Origin: SAR86 cluster bacterium SAR86B
GTDB lineage: Bacteria > Pseudomonadota > Gammaproteobacteria > Magnimaribacterales > D2472
Length of the DNA stretch: 64,000 nucleotides
Reading direction: 5' to 3'
Assembly (NCBI GenBank): GCA_905182885.1
Contig: CAJJCW010000001.1
Span: 248,001-312,000, forward strand
Position numbers and translations under genes: made by a program
Shown here: one piece after another, positions 46,907 to 56,671 of the stretch
Layout of the letters: the number at the start of each line of letters is the position of its first letter
Numbering within the stretch: the first letter of the stretch is position 1
The notes under the pieces: model-generated
Seen by the model: the letters and a program-made list of their open reading frames with translations, nothing else
The model's database searches: none
Told to the model about the DNA's origin: nothing

Positions 46907-47464
46907 TTATTTTATTCTCTTTACTTTGATCTGGATACCAGTTTCATCGTCTCTGAGCCAAAAACCACCTAGCCTGGCTTTCTTAATATTTATTTTGTTT
47001 CCTGATTTAAAAATTCTAGTTTTAGTTAGAGGCACAGAGGTAAAGGATTGCCATGTTTGTCCATTCTTTAACTTTATTGAGAACTTTCCAGTTATGGAAA
47101 TTTTTGCATTCTTTATTAAAGAGCTGATACTGCTATCTTCTTTAAGGTTTTTTACTTCTTTGATCTGTTTTTGATTAAGACCAAAAAACTTATCTCCATC
47201 GCTCGCTTCTTTCTTTGCAACCGCCTCTTTGTTAGAGTTTATTTTCTGAGTTTTCTCTTGTGACTGCATTTTTCTAACGTTAGGTCTTTGCGGGATATTA
47301 TTTCTAATGCCTGTATTTACCGCTGCTACCTTGGGTTTATAGAACTGGTCATAGCAGGCTAGTCTATTTTTATCATTTTCAATTGAAGCGCACATAACAG
47401 CCCTCTCATTAGCATCAGCAAGAAACGAAAGAACAAAAGTAAATGCAAATAAAACTCTAACCAT
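46907..47464 (-). CDS. Exported hypothetical protein with an N-terminal CASIxxDxxRLACYD motif
   Basis: A 185-residue protein with a signal peptide (residues 1-18, ending ANA/AERA region). The mature N-terminus has [15 protein letters not shown], a two-Cys motif shared by several exported gammaproteobacterial proteins and by the T6SS-associated VasI family. A Lys/Gln-rich linker follows, and the C-terminus forms a short beta region ([26 protein letters not shown]). No T6SS genes are nearby, so that link is weak. It is probably a periplasmic or envelope protein of unknown function, coupled to erpA. Confidence 0.6.
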   Translation of the reverse strand: MVRVLFAFTFVLSFLADANERAVMCASIENDKNRLACYDQFYKPKVAAVNTGIRNNIPQRPNVRKMQSQEKTQKINSNKEAVAKKEASDGDKFFGLNQKQIKEVKNLKEDSSISSLIKNAKISITGKFSIKLKNGQTWQSFTSVPLTKTRIFKSGNKINIKKARLGGFWLRDDETGIQIKVKRIK

Positions 47465-47624
47465 GGTCTTTAATATTAAGATTATTTAAATTAAATATAC
47501 TACAAATGAATTAATATTGTTTTATCTGAATTATTATCAATATACAATATAAAATATATAGATAGCCATACTTGAAGGTCTTTTAAGCTTGCTATCAATC
47601 TTTAATTAATACTGGGGACATAAT

Positions 47625-48137
47625 GTGCACAATCTAATTATATATTCGACTACTGACGGACAAACCGTCTCAATAGCTGAGAAAATAGGTGAGGTACTAG
47701 AAAATTCTAAAGTGATTTCTATTGCTGATGCTAAAACCTTAAACTTAAATGATTTTGAAACAATTGTTATAGGAGCAAGTATTCGATATGGAAAGCATAA
47801 ACCTGAGGTTTATAAATTCATAAAAGATAATCTTGGGCTCTTAGATGCTAAGAAAAATGCTTTTTTTAGCGTCAATGTAGTGGCCAGAAAACCTGAGAAA
47901 AATACACCTGATACAAATCCATATATGCAAAAATTTCTTGAGCTATCTAAATGGAGTCCAAAGAGTCTTAGCGTGTTTGCTGGGAAGATTGATTATCCTC
48001 AATATAAGTTTGTAGACAAGCAAATGATTCGTTTTATTATGTGGATGACTAAAGGTCCAACCGATATCAATGGAACATTTGAGTTCACTGATTGGAAAAA
48101 AGTTGAAAGCTTTGCTAAAGAATTAAAATCACAATAA
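47625..48137 (+). CDS. hemG: Flavodoxin-type protoporphyrinogen IX dehydrogenase HemG
   Basis: Oxidises protoporphyrinogen IX to protoporphyrin IX, passing electrons to menaquinone or ubiquinone. The 170-residue protein has the FMN phosphate-binding loop STTDGQT, GASIRYGKHK and the HemG insertion with SVNVVARKPEKNTPDTNPY. The start is GTG at 47625; the neighbouring ATG at 47622 is in a different frame and closes quickly. It lies 53 bases before hemL, so two tetrapyrrole genes are paired here. Confidence 0.93.
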   Translation: MHNLIIYSTTDGQTVSIAEKIGEVLENSKVISIADAKTLNLNDFETIVIGASIRYGKHKPEVYKFIKDNLGLLDAKKNAFFSVNVVARKPEKNTPDTNPYMQKFLELSKWSPKSLSVFAGKIDYPQYKFVDKQMIRFIMWMTKGPTDINGTFEFTDWKKVESFAKELKSQ

Positions 48138-48190
48138 AAATAGTTTATGATCATGAAAATTTTAACTAGAACACTTTATTTTTTAAAACA

Positions 48191-49480
48191 TTGAATAAGA
48201 TAGATAAATCCATAAAGCTTTTTGAAGAAGCTCAGCTTTTGATGCCTGGGGGTGTTAATTCACCAGTAAGGGCTTTTAAAAATATTGGCGGCAATCCTAT
48301 ATTTTTTGAGAAAGCCAGTGGTGCTTACTTATATGATGCAGATGGCAATGAATATATAGACTATATCGGATCTTGGGGTCCTATGATTATGGGCCATTCG
48401 CATCCAAAAATAGTTGATGCTATTAAGAGGCAGGCTGAACTTGGAACGAGCTACGGCGCACCTACGGGGATAGAGTCAGATGTAGCATCGTTAATAAAAA
48501 AATGTGTTCCTTCGATAGAAAAAATTAGAATGGTAAATTCTGGAACCGAAGCAACCATGAGCTCTATTAGACTTGCCAGAGGATATACAAATAGAGACAA
48601 AATAATAAAATTTGATGGTTGTTATCACGGCCATGTTGACTCTCTACTAATCAAAGCTGGCTCAGGCGTTTTAACCTTTGGTCTTCCAGACTCTCCTGGT
48701 ATTCCTAAAGATCTTGCAAAGCATACGCTTAGTTGCGCTTTTAATAACAAAGAAGAGTTCTTGAAAGTATTTGAAAGTGTTAAAGATGATCTTGCAGCTG
48801 TAATAGTTGAGCCTATTGCTGGAAATATGGGCTTTGTCCCTGGAGATATAGATTTTCTCAAACTTTTAAGAGAGGTTACAACAGCAAATGGTTCTATTCT
48901 AATTTTCGATGAGGTTATGAGTGGCTTTAGAGTTTCACTTGGAGGAGCTCAAGAAGTCTTTGGCATTGTTCCAGACCTAACAGCACTTGGAAAAGTAATA
49001 GGAGGAGGACTTCCTGTAGGCGCATTTGGAGGCAAGCAAGAGATAATGGACCAACTTGCACCTCTTGGACCAATCTATCAAGCCGGCACTCTGTCTGGTA
49101 ACCCTCTCGCAATGGCTGCAGGTTCAGCTCTACTAAATTTAATCATTAATGAGAATCCATACAAAGGACTTGAATCCAAGGCAGCTTCGCTTCTATCTGA
49201 AATGCAAAATATTATGGATTCTGCTGGCATTCCATTTTCTTCAAGTCAGATTGGAGGAATGTTTGGTTTCTTTTTTTCTGAGACGCTACCAAAAAATATC
49301 GATGATGTATCAAAAACAGATGATGATATTTTTATAAAATTTTTAAATGCCTGTATAGGAAATGGTATCTACTTTGCTCCTTCCAAGTATGAGGCAGGGT
49401 TTATTTCTACAAAACATACAGACCTGGAAATTGAAAAAACATTAACGATCATTAAGAAAATTATTAACAAAGGAATTTAA
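48191..49480 (+). CDS. hemL: Glutamate-1-semialdehyde 2,1-aminomutase
   Basis: PLP enzyme forming 5-aminolevulinate in the C5 route to heme. The 429-residue protein has LMPGGVNSPVRAF, YDADGNEYIDYIGSWGPM, MVNSGTEATM, the catalytic Lys in LTALGKVIGGGLPVGAFGG and LSGNPLAMAAG. The start is TTG at 48191; no ATG lies near the conserved beginning. The length equals the family standard. Confidence 0.96.
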   Translation: MNKIDKSIKLFEEAQLLMPGGVNSPVRAFKNIGGNPIFFEKASGAYLYDADGNEYIDYIGSWGPMIMGHSHPKIVDAIKRQAELGTSYGAPTGIESDVASLIKKCVPSIEKIRMVNSGTEATMSSIRLARGYTNRDKIIKFDGCYHGHVDSLLIKAGSGVLTFGLPDSPGIPKDLAKHTLSCAFNNKEEFLKVFESVKDDLAAVIVEPIAGNMGFVPGDIDFLKLLREVTTANGSILIFDEVMSGFRVSLGGAQEVFGIVPDLTALGKVIGGGLPVGAFGGKQEIMDQLAPLGPIYQAGTLSGNPLAMAAGSALLNLIINENPYKGLESKAASLLSEMQNIMDSAGIPFSSSQIGGMFGFFFSETLPKNIDDVSKTDDDIFIKFLNACIGNGIYFAPSKYEAGFISTKHTDLEIEKTLTIIKKIINKGI

Positions 49481-49481
49481 T

Positions 49482-50483
49482 ATGAAATATGACATAAGTG
49501 CTCTTGGAAATGCATTAGTTGATACTCAGTATAAAGTTAGCCATGAATTTTTATCCAGCATAGGAATGGAGCCTGACTCAATGACCCTGGCATCTGCCGA
49601 GGAGCAGAATCCTATAATAGAAAAATTAATTGAAATGGGCTCTGAATCAGTTTCTGATTGCGGAGGCTCTGCAACAAACTCCTTGGTTGCTGCATCTAAT
49701 TATGGCTCCAAATGCCATCATGTTTGCAGAGTAGCTGCTGATAAAGATGGAGAAAATTATTTAGATAGCCTCAGATCTGCAGGTGTTGATCACATCGGTG
49801 TAAGTAATGAAAATACAGACATGCCTACTGGCAAATGTCTTATTCTAGTTACTCCTGATGCAAAAAGAACAATGATTAGCATGCTTGGTGTGAGTGCTTA
49901 TTTAGGCTCTTCAGATATAGATTATGATGTAGTAGAAAATTCTAAAATCTTTTACATAGAAGGTTATATGGTGACAAGTGATGAAAATTTTAGTGCAGTC
50001 ATATCCGTCCTAGAGCATCTCAAAGGCAAGGATGTATTAAAAGCTCTTTCTCTATCTGATGCTGGCATAGTTCATGGGTTTAAAGATAAGTTTGATTTAA
50101 TCGAGTCATATGGCATAGATATGATTTTTTGTAATGATGATGAGGCTATAGCATTTTCAGGAAAAAATGATCTTGATAGTGCTATTGAGTTATACAAAAA
50201 TAAATCTTATATGACTGCTATTACGGTTGGAGCAGAAGGAAGTGTGGTTGTAGATAAAGGTCAAGAGTATCGAAGTCCTGCTGAGAAAATTACACCAATA
50301 GATACCAACGGAGCTGGTGATATGTTTGCTGGTTCTTTTATGCACGCTCATCTTCAAGGTCACTCCTTTGAAGAATGTGCAAAATTTGGTAATTATGCTT
50401 CTTCTAAGGTTGTCGAGACTTTTGGACCAAGATTAGCAGCTGATGGTTATGCGGAAGTGTTAAATAAATTAAGAAAAGGCTAG
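49482..50483 (+). CDS. PfkB-family carbohydrate/adenosine kinase
   Basis: A 333-residue kinase of the ribokinase (PfkB) family. The N-terminus (ISALGNALVDTQYKV), the lid strand region (SVSDCGGSATNSLVA), AADKDGENYLDSLRSAGVD and the anion-hole motif DTNGAGDMFAGSFM with the catalytic Asp are present. This branch is often annotated as adenosine kinase in marine Gammaproteobacteria, but the sugar specificity cannot be fixed from sequence. It follows hemL by one base. A palindrome straddles its stop (50477-50494). Confidence 0.87.
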   Translation: MKYDISALGNALVDTQYKVSHEFLSSIGMEPDSMTLASAEEQNPIIEKLIEMGSESVSDCGGSATNSLVAASNYGSKCHHVCRVAADKDGENYLDSLRSAGVDHIGVSNENTDMPTGKCLILVTPDAKRTMISMLGVSAYLGSSDIDYDVVENSKIFYIEGYMVTSDENFSAVISVLEHLKGKDVLKALSLSDAGIVHGFKDKFDLIESYGIDMIFCNDDEAIAFSGKNDLDSAIELYKNKSYMTAITVGAEGSVVVDKGQEYRSPAEKITPIDTNGAGDMFAGSFMHAHLQGHSFEECAKFGNYASSKVVETFGPRLAADGYAEVLNKLRKG

Positions 50484-50494
50484 CTAATTAGCCT
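50477..50494 (+). terminator. Hairpin at the end of the PfkB kinase gene
   Basis: AGGCTA-GCTAAT-TAGCCT overlaps the TAG stop. The 6-bp stem has no following T-run, so it may be a weak pause or terminator ahead of dksA. Confidence 0.3.
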
Positions 50495-50542
50495 AGTATC
50501 TGATATTTTCACCACCCTCAAATTTACTTTATCTAAAAAATA

Positions 50543-51130
50543 ATGGTACAGAAAAAAGCAACAACTACAACGAAAGCACCGGTTAAAAAAGTAGCCCCTA
50601 AAAAGGTTGCAGCTGCAGCGACTAAGAAGAAAGTAGCAGTTAAAAAAGTAGCCCCTAAAAAGGCAGTAACTGTTGCAACTAAGAAGAAAGCACCTGTTAA
50701 GAAAGCAATTATTGCTAATAATAAATCAAAAATAGCTGCGTATAAGACAAAGAAAGGCGAAAAATATATGAGTGCTGCTATGAAAAAACATTTCGTAGCT
50801 GTTCTTTTATTATGGAGAGAGCATTTAACAGATGAAATGCAAAAAACATTCGATCATCTAAAGGCGAAAGGCGAGACTTATGCAGACCCTATGGATAGAG
50901 CCTCTCAAGAAGAAGAATTTGCGTTTGAGCTAAGAACAAGAGACAGAGAAAGAAAGCTCATTAATAAAATAGGTATTTCAGTTGAGAAAGTTAAACGGGA
51001 CGACTACGGTTGGTGTGATTCTTGTGGTGACGAGATAGGTGTTAAGAGGCTAGAGGCTAGACCTACTGCTACTCATTGCATTCATTGTAAAACTCTTGAC
51101 GAGATAAAAGAAAGACAGCTAAATGGATAG
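50543..51130 (+). CDS. dksA: RNA polymerase-binding factor DksA with a lysine/alanine/proline-rich N-terminal tail
   Basis: DksA binds the polymerase secondary channel and works with ppGpp in stringent control. The last 125 residues are standard: coiled-coil tip DPMDRA with both acidic residues, EEEFAFELRTRDRERKLI and the zinc motif with CDSCG and CIHCK. Unusually, the first 68 or so residues are a KKxAPKK/ATKKK repeat tail like a histone H1 C-terminus. Two in-frame copies of a 25-base repeat (50582-50606 and 50639-50663, 57 bases apart) encode part of it. E. coli DksA (151 residues) has no such tail. The tail may add nonspecific DNA binding. Confidence 0.92.
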   Translation: MVQKKATTTTKAPVKKVAPKKVAAAATKKKVAVKKVAPKKAVTVATKKKAPVKKAIIANNKSKIAAYKTKKGEKYMSAAMKKHFVAVLLLWREHLTDEMQKTFDHLKAKGETYADPMDRASQEEEFAFELRTRDRERKLINKIGISVEKVKRDDYGWCDSCGDEIGVKRLEARPTATHCIHCKTLDEIKERQLNG

Positions 51131-51158
51131 TGTCTGTAAATAAAAATCATGGTTCCAT

Positions 51159-52394
51159 GTGCTAGATAATAAAAAAATAAGCAAGTTTGCTATATCTGTT
51201 GTAGAAGATCTTCAAAAAAATAATTTCCAAGCCTATCTTGTAGGTGGTTGTGTCAGAGATGCTTTAACAAATATCGTGCCTAAAGATTTCGATATAGCCA
51301 CAAGTGCAACTCCTGAGCAAGTTAGAAAAATCTTTAAAGCCTCTAGAATTATAGGGAAAAGATTTAAGTTAGTTCATGTTTTCAATAGATCTGAATTATT
51401 AGAAGTTGCAACATTTAGATCTGGTGATACAAAGAAAGAAGATGGTGAAAATCTTATCACCGATGCATCTGGAAAGATTCTTAGAGATAATATTTGGGGC
51501 ACTCTTGAGCAAGACTGTCACAGAAGAGATTTTACAATCAATGCGCTCTACTATTGCCCGATTACAAAAAAGATTGAAGACAATAATGGCGGCCTTAAAC
51601 ATATTCATAAAAAAATTATTGTTTCTATTGGAGATCCTCAAAGAAGGTTTGAAGAAGATCCAGTAAGATGTCTCAGAGCAATAAGGTTCAGTAACAAATT
51701 AGACTTTAAGATAGATAACGATATCAAAGAAGCCATCTATGACAAGGGGCATCTTTTATCTGATATTTCAAATGCAAGGCTCTTTGATGAGTTCTGTAAA
51801 ATTTATCTTGGTGGAATGGGTGAAAAGAATTTTGTTAAGTTGAATTCTTTTAATCTAAATAAATACCTGCTTCTATCAGATCCAAATAAGAGTGATTTTG
51901 CTAACAGTGTCATGGTGCAAGCTCTCAGAAATACTGATGATAGAATTAAAAATGAGCAATCTACGACTCCTGGGTTTCTTATGGCAGCGCTTTTATGGCC
52001 AACATTACTTAGTAAATGTACTAGAAATGGAGAAGTAAATATTAGGAAATTCTTTAGATCGATGGATGATGTATTAAGAGATCAACAAAGATTAACGGCC
52101 ATTCCTAGAAAATTTAATAGCTATATAAAAGATATATGGGTCTTACAATTAAAACTTCATAGCAGAATTGGCAGTCAGCCATACAAAACTTTAAGACATC
52201 CTAGGTTTAGAGCAGCTTATGATTTTCTTCTTGTTCGAGAAAGAGCCGCAGCAGATAAAGGCGGCTTAGGAAAATGGTGGACCGACTTTCAAAAAGATGA
52301 CGACTCTCTTAGAGGATCAATTATTTCAAATATGAATGAAAAAGATGATGCTGAATCAGGAAAAATATTTGGCTTCTATAACGAGTTAAGATAA
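51159..52394 (+). CDS. pcnB: Poly(A) polymerase I
   Basis: Adds 3' poly(A) tails that target RNA for decay. The 411-residue protein has the nucleotidyltransferase core LVGGCVRDALTN with DFDIAT (catalytic acidic pair), GKRFKLVHV, the RRDFTINALYY motif and the RNA-binding EEDPVRCLRAIRFSNKL. The C-terminal RFRAAYDFLLVR segment is typical of bacterial PcnB over CCA-adding enzymes. It starts with GTG at 51159. dksA-pcnB is the usual gammaproteobacterial order, but folK, normally next, is replaced by a deoxynucleoside kinase. Confidence 0.92.
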   Translation: MLDNKKISKFAISVVEDLQKNNFQAYLVGGCVRDALTNIVPKDFDIATSATPEQVRKIFKASRIIGKRFKLVHVFNRSELLEVATFRSGDTKKEDGENLITDASGKILRDNIWGTLEQDCHRRDFTINALYYCPITKKIEDNNGGLKHIHKKIIVSIGDPQRRFEEDPVRCLRAIRFSNKLDFKIDNDIKEAIYDKGHLLSDISNARLFDEFCKIYLGGMGEKNFVKLNSFNLNKYLLLSDPNKSDFANSVMVQALRNTDDRIKNEQSTTPGFLMAALLWPTLLSKCTRNGEVNIRKFFRSMDDVLRDQQRLTAIPRKFNSYIKDIWVLQLKLHSRIGSQPYKTLRHPRFRAAYDFLLVRERAAADKGGLGKWWTDFQKDDDSLRGSIISNMNEKDDAESGKIFGFYNELR

Positions 52395-52422
52395 TCTATT
52401 AGAAAAACATTTATCATTAAAA

Positions 52423-53088
52423 ATGAAGCCAGCTATTAACGAAGAAGCACTTCCAAAATACATTGCAATCGAAGGGCCAATTGGCGTAGGTAAGACTACA
52501 CTTGCAAATAAAATTGCTGAAACATTTAACTATGATGCATTTCTTGAACAGCCATCAGAAAACCCTTTTCTCAAAAATTTCTACAGGAACCCCAGTCAGT
52601 CTGCTTTAGCAACACAGCTTTTTTTCCTTTTCCAAAGGATGCAGCAAATTCAAGATTTAAAACAAAGAAGCCTTTTTGAGACAGTTAGGGTTGCCGATTT
52701 TTTAATCGAAAAGGATAGATTGTTTGCCGAAGTTACCCTTTCAAATGAAGAGATGGATCTGTATGACAAGGTATATGATCACTTAACCTTAGATGCCCCT
52801 ACTCCGGATCTAGTCATCTACCTTCAGGCCCCTATTGATGTGCTTAAAGATAGGATAACTAAAAGAGGAAATATTAATGAGCAATATCTAACCTTGGATT
52901 ACCTTGAGAAACTGAACGATGCTTATTCTAGATTTTTTCTAGACTACAATGCCGCGCCTTTGTTGATAATAAATGCTGCGGATATTGATTTAGAATTTAA
53001 CGAAAATGATTATGAATCTTTAGTAACTTCAATAATGTCTAACCCCAAGGGTAAGAATTTTATCAATCCACAACCATCTATTATTTAG
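52423..53088 (+). CDS. Deoxynucleoside kinase family protein
   Basis: A 221-residue P-loop kinase. The Walker A motif GPIGVGKTTLA, the FLEQP substrate segment, the acidic/Arg pair in FLIEKDRLFA and the LID region (DRITKRGNINEQYLT) match deoxyadenosine/deoxyguanosine kinases of the dNK family. It would salvage deoxynucleosides to dNMPs. It sits where folK is normally found after pcnB, followed 12 bases later by acs. The exact base specificity is not readable here. Confidence 0.85.
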   Translation: MKPAINEEALPKYIAIEGPIGVGKTTLANKIAETFNYDAFLEQPSENPFLKNFYRNPSQSALATQLFFLFQRMQQIQDLKQRSLFETVRVADFLIEKDRLFAEVTLSNEEMDLYDKVYDHLTLDAPTPDLVIYLQAPIDVLKDRITKRGNINEQYLTLDYLEKLNDAYSRFFLDYNAAPLLIINAADIDLEFNENDYESLVTSIMSNPKGKNFINPQPSII

Positions 53089-53100
53089 AAACTGATAAGA

Positions 53101-55029
53101 ATGGCTAAAGATATTTATAACCCTCAATCAAATTCTAGCAATCCATATATAAAAGATATGGATGAATACAAGGATTTATACAATCAATCAATCACAAACC
53201 CTTCCAAATTTTTTGGAGATCTTGCAAGGAATGATTTGGAGTGGATCGAGGACTTTGATCAAGTTCATAATGATGAATTCTCCAACGCTAAATGGTTTGA
53301 AGGTGGAAAAACTAATGTAAGTTTAAATTGCATTGATAGACATCTTGATAAGCACGCAGACAAGACTGCTTTGATTTGGGAGGGAGATGATCCAAAAGAC
53401 TCAAGAGAACTAACATATCAAGAGCTTCATGACGAAGTGTGTAAATTTTCAAATACCCTCAAAAATCTTGGTGTTGTAAAGGGGGCAAGGGTATGTATTT
53501 ATATGCCTATGATCGTTGAGGCAGCATTTGCAATGCTTGCCTGTACAAGAATTGGAGCTGTTCACTCTGTAGTTTTTGGTGGCTTCTCTCCAGAATCTTT
53601 AAAAGATAGAATTCTTGATGCTGATTGTAGGATCGTTATTACTGCCGATGAGGGTTTGCGAGGCGGGAAAAAAGTTCCTTTAAAAGCGAATGTCGACAAA
53701 GCCTTAGAAGGCTGTCCTGATGTTAAAAATACTTTAGTTATAAAAAGAACCGGTGGTGATATCTCATGGAATTCTTCTAGAGATGTTTGGTACGAAGAAG
53801 CATCTAAAGAGGTCGCTGCTACTTGTGAAGTTGAACCTATGGATGCCGAGGATCCTTTGTTTATTCTTTACACGTCTGGTTCAACCGGAAAACCAAAAGG
53901 AGTCTTACACTCAACTGCTGGGTATTTGCTAGGAGCACACATGAGCTTCAAGTACCTATTTGGAATCAAGCCAGAAGATAAGTACTGGTGTACAGCTGAT
54001 GTTGGTTGGATAACTGGGCATACATATATTCTTTATGGTCCTTTATCAAATGGTGCTACAACGCTTATGTTTGAAGGTGTTCCAACCTACCCAACTGCCT
54101 CTAGATGTTGGGAGATATGTGACAAATACGACATTAGTATATTTTACACAGCACCGACTGCTATAAGAGCACTTATGGCGCAGGGCGATGAACCTGTGCT
54201 GAAAACTAAAAGAAACTCTCTACGCATACTAGGAACGGTTGGAGAGCCAATAAATCCTGAAGCTTGGGACTGGTATTACAGGATAATAGGTCAATCTAAA
54301 TGTGACATTATTGATACTTGGTGGCAGACAGAAACAGGCTCGGTATTAATATCGCCAATAGCTGGTATTACACCTACAAAACCAGGCTCAGCCACCCTTC
54401 CATTCTTTGGAGTTAAGCCAGCTCTTTACGATGAAAAAGGTAAGACGCTTGATGGCCCAAACTCTGGTAATTTAGTTATTGAAAGATCATGGCCAAGTCA
54501 AATCAGAAGCATCTATGGTGATCACGAAAGAATGATCGATACTTATTTTTCCATGTATCCAAATATCTACTTTACAGGAGATGGCGCGCGAAGAGATGAG
54601 GATGGCTATTACTGGATAACAGGAAGAGTTGATGATGTTCTTAATGTGTCAGGTCATAGACTTGGAACTGCAGAAATTGAAAGTGCGCTTGTTCTTCATA
54701 CTAAGGTAGCAGAAGCTGCTGTCGTTGGTTTTGACCATCCTATAAAAGGCCAGGCTATTTATGCCTTTGTAACTCTTATGGTTGGCGAAGAGTTTAATGC
54801 TGAACTCAATAATGAGCTTAAACAATTTGTTTCGAAAGAAATAGGATCAATAGCCAGACCTGAACTAATTCAAAATGCGCCCGGTCTTCCAAAAACTAGA
54901 TCTGGAAAAATAATGAGAAGGATTTTAAGGAAAATCGCCGAAGGTGATTTAACTAATCTTGGTGATACGACAACATTAGCTGATCCGTCAGTTGTAGAGT
55001 CTCTAATTCAGAATAAACAAACTCTATGA
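53101..55029 (+). CDS. acs: Acetyl-CoA synthetase
   Basis: AMP-forming enzyme that converts acetate to acetyl-CoA. The 642-residue protein has the full N-terminal ACAS region, the adenylation loop [14 protein letters not shown], the [14 protein letters not shown] acetate-pocket segment, [10 protein letters not shown] and the C-terminal acetylatable Lys in [14 protein letters not shown]. Its length is standard for acs. A small lipoprotein gene overlaps its stop by 4 bases. Confidence 0.96.
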   Translation: MAKDIYNPQSNSSNPYIKDMDEYKDLYNQSITNPSKFFGDLARNDLEWIEDFDQVHNDEFSNAKWFEGGKTNVSLNCIDRHLDKHADKTALIWEGDDPKDSRELTYQELHDEVCKFSNTLKNLGVVKGARVCIYMPMIVEAAFAMLACTRIGAVHSVVFGGFSPESLKDRILDADCRIVITADEGLRGGKKVPLKANVDKALEGCPDVKNTLVIKRTGGDISWNSSRDVWYEEASKEVAATCEVEPMDAEDPLFILYTSGSTGKPKGVLHSTAGYLLGAHMSFKYLFGIKPEDKYWCTADVGWITGHTYILYGPLSNGATTLMFEGVPTYPTASRCWEICDKYDISIFYTAPTAIRALMAQGDEPVLKTKRNSLRILGTVGEPINPEAWDWYYRIIGQSKCDIIDTWWQTETGSVLISPIAGITPTKPGSATLPFFGVKPALYDEKGKTLDGPNSGNLVIERSWPSQIRSIYGDHERMIDTYFSMYPNIYFTGDGARRDEDGYYWITGRVDDVLNVSGHRLGTAEIESALVLHTKVAEAAVVGFDHPIKGQAIYAFVTLMVGEEFNAELNNELKQFVSKEIGSIARPELIQNAPGLPKTRSGKIMRRILRKIAEGDLTNLGDTTTLADPSVVESLIQNKQTL

Positions 55030-55304
55030 AAATACTTTTAACTATATTTCTTCTACTGGGAACAGTCGGCTGCTCATCTATAGGCCTGGAAAATGAAAAA
55101 ATGCCGGAAACTAATACTGCTAACTATGGCGCTGCAATTATGAAATGCATGCAAATGATTCAACCTGGGCACCCATATCTAAGTGATAACATTTCTGCGA
55201 TAATGACTGAAGAACAGCGAAGTCAAAATGAATGTATTGATCTAGCTGTTGCTAATGAAGAGATTGCTTTAATAATAGAAGCAAAAAATGAAAAAAGGGA
55301 ATGA
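55026..55304 (+). CDS. Small predicted lipoprotein
   Basis: A 92-residue protein with a lipoprotein signal (LLLGTVGC, Cys about residue 16). The mature part is short, acidic and mostly helical, with two Cys (MKCMQM and NECIDL) that could form a disulfide. No family recognised. It is coupled to acs (ATGA overlap) and to the next small ORF (4-base overlap). Confidence 0.6.
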   Translation: MKILLTIFLLLGTVGCSSIGLENEKMPETNTANYGAAIMKCMQMIQPGHPYLSDNISAIMTEEQRSQNECIDLAVANEEIALIIEAKNEKRE

Positions 55305-55417
55305 AACTTCAAAAAAAAGAATTTGAAAAAGCTGTTACTGCTAAACAAAAAGTTGCAGAAAAAGTTGTTTTCAAGTCTCAGAATCCTGAAAGATGGGTTA
55401 AGAAAACAGATAATTAG
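55301..55417 (+). CDS. Small basic protein, 38 residues
   Basis: A 38-residue frame overlapping the lipoprotein stop by 4 bases and ending TAG. It is Lys-rich ([21 protein letters not shown]) with a NPERWVKKTDN end. It looks coding by coupling and composition, but no family is recognised. Confidence 0.45.
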   Translation: MKLQKKEFEKAVTAKQKVAEKVVFKSQNPERWVKKTDN

Positions 55418-55466
55418 ATCTAATTAGATTTGAGAAAATAAATAACTTCACAAGGTAAAATAGATT

Positions 55467-55862
55467 ATGGAAAAACCAAATATATTTAGACGAATAGTAA
55501 TGTCCATAGTAGATAAGTGGAGAGTTGTAATGAACGTGAAATACAACCCATTAAAATATATACCGGATCCAAGTCTACAAACTTACTTTATGTTGGTGTT
55601 GTTTACTATTTGGAGTATAACTTTTGGAGTGATAGCAATCTTTTGGTTAGGGTTTATTGGATATAGTATTCTTACAAGTATATTGGTTCATGCAGCAATA
55701 GTAATTCCACTAGCCTTTACTAATGCAATTTTTGTAGATGCCGAGAGAGATGGTGAGAACTGGTTAAAAGAATGGCGTGAGGAACAATCAAGATATAAAT
55801 TAGTTATGAACAGGCTTAAGACTAAGAATTTAGTTTTATGGGACCCAAATAAAGAGGCTTAA
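55467..55862 (+). CDS. Hypothetical membrane protein, 131 residues
   Basis: A protein with two central membrane spans (about residues 40-64 and 67-91; LVLFTIWSITFGVIAIFWLGFIGYSI and SILVHAAIVIPLAFTNAIFV) flanked by basic ends rich in Lys and Arg. The C-terminal tail with ENWLKEWREEQSRYKLVMNRLKT is probably cytoplasmic. Family unknown. It converges on the metallo-hydrolase gene with a 4-base overlap. Confidence 0.65.
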   Translation: MEKPNIFRRIVMSIVDKWRVVMNVKYNPLKYIPDPSLQTYFMLVLFTIWSITFGVIAIFWLGFIGYSILTSILVHAAIVIPLAFTNAIFVDAERDGENWLKEWREEQSRYKLVMNRLKTKNLVLWDPNKEA

Positions 55863-56662
55863 ATAGTCTTATATTTGTCAGCAACTAGAGTTACTTTTTT
55901 TTCTTCAATCAGCTTTATTAAGTGAGCTTGCAAACTAAATTTGGCTATTGGGTATAGCATCTCTGAAACATCATCATAAACAAGCTTCACTAGCTGGTCT
56001 AAGTCTGAACTTCCTGCCTCCTCAAGCCTTCTAAAAACCTTACCTTCTCTTGTCAGCCTATGTCTGATAATTGCTTGAATTGTCTTTTCAGGCTCATGCA
56101 TATAGCTTCCATGGCCTGGGGCAAACGTATCAATCTTATAATTAAAAAGTTTTTCAAGGGATGAAATATATTTGGTCATATCCCCATCTGGTGGAGCAAT
56201 AACAACTGTTGATCCGTCCATAATATGGTCACCTGTTAATAGGCAATTAATTTCTGGAATTAAAAAACATAAATGATTTGAGGCATGGCCAGGAGTGTGA
56301 ATAGCTTCGATAGAATATTCGCTTGTTTCTATGGTATCGCCGTCGCTCATAACAATATCCGGGATAAAAGTTTCATCCTCCCAGAGTGAATCGCCGTCAA
56401 CAAGCCTTCCATACATTGGAACATTAAGAATTCTAGAAATTGGGAGCGCAGCAGGCGAATGGTCCTTGTGAGTATGAGTTACTAAAATCCTTTTAATTTT
56501 TCCGTCTGCAATTTTTATTATATTGTCGATATGCTCTTCATTAGCCGGTCCGGGATCAACCAAAGTAAGGTCGTTTTTTCCAATTAAATAGGCATTGGTT
56601 CCGCCTCCAGTAAATACACCTGGGTTGGGAGCTGTTATTTTATTTAAAAGATTCATATCCAT
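55859..56662 (-). CDS. MBL-fold metallohydrolase (LACTB2/GloB-like)
   Basis: A 267-residue metallo-beta-lactamase-fold enzyme. The metal motif THTHKDHSPAA (HxHxDH), HTPGHASNHLCF and GDHIMDG hold the zinc ligands, and FAPGHGS follows. The C-terminal winged-helix-like region (REGKVFRRLEEAGSSDLDQLVKLVYDD) matches LACTB2-type proteins. These enzymes cleave varied esters, thioesters or RNA; the substrate is not known here. It follows a Nudix gene by 9 bases on the same strand, the arrangement of NUDT19/LACTB2-like pairs seen in several Proteobacteria. Confidence 0.85.
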   Translation of the reverse strand: MDMNLLNKITAPNPGVFTGGGTNAYLIGKNDLTLVDPGPANEEHIDNIIKIADGKIKRILVTHTHKDHSPAALPISRILNVPMYGRLVDGDSLWEDETFIPDIVMSDGDTIETSEYSIEAIHTPGHASNHLCFLIPEINCLLTGDHIMDGSTVVIAPPDGDMTKYISSLEKLFNYKIDTFAPGHGSYMHEPEKTIQAIIRHRLTREGKVFRRLEEAGSSDLDQLVKLVYDDVSEMLYPIAKFSLQAHLIKLIEEKKVTLVADKYKTI

Positions 56663-56671
56663 AAGGGTATA

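Noticed and set aside
46907-47464. Type VI secretion component
   Set aside because: Only the short two-Cys motif recalls VasI; no T6SS structural gene is nearby.
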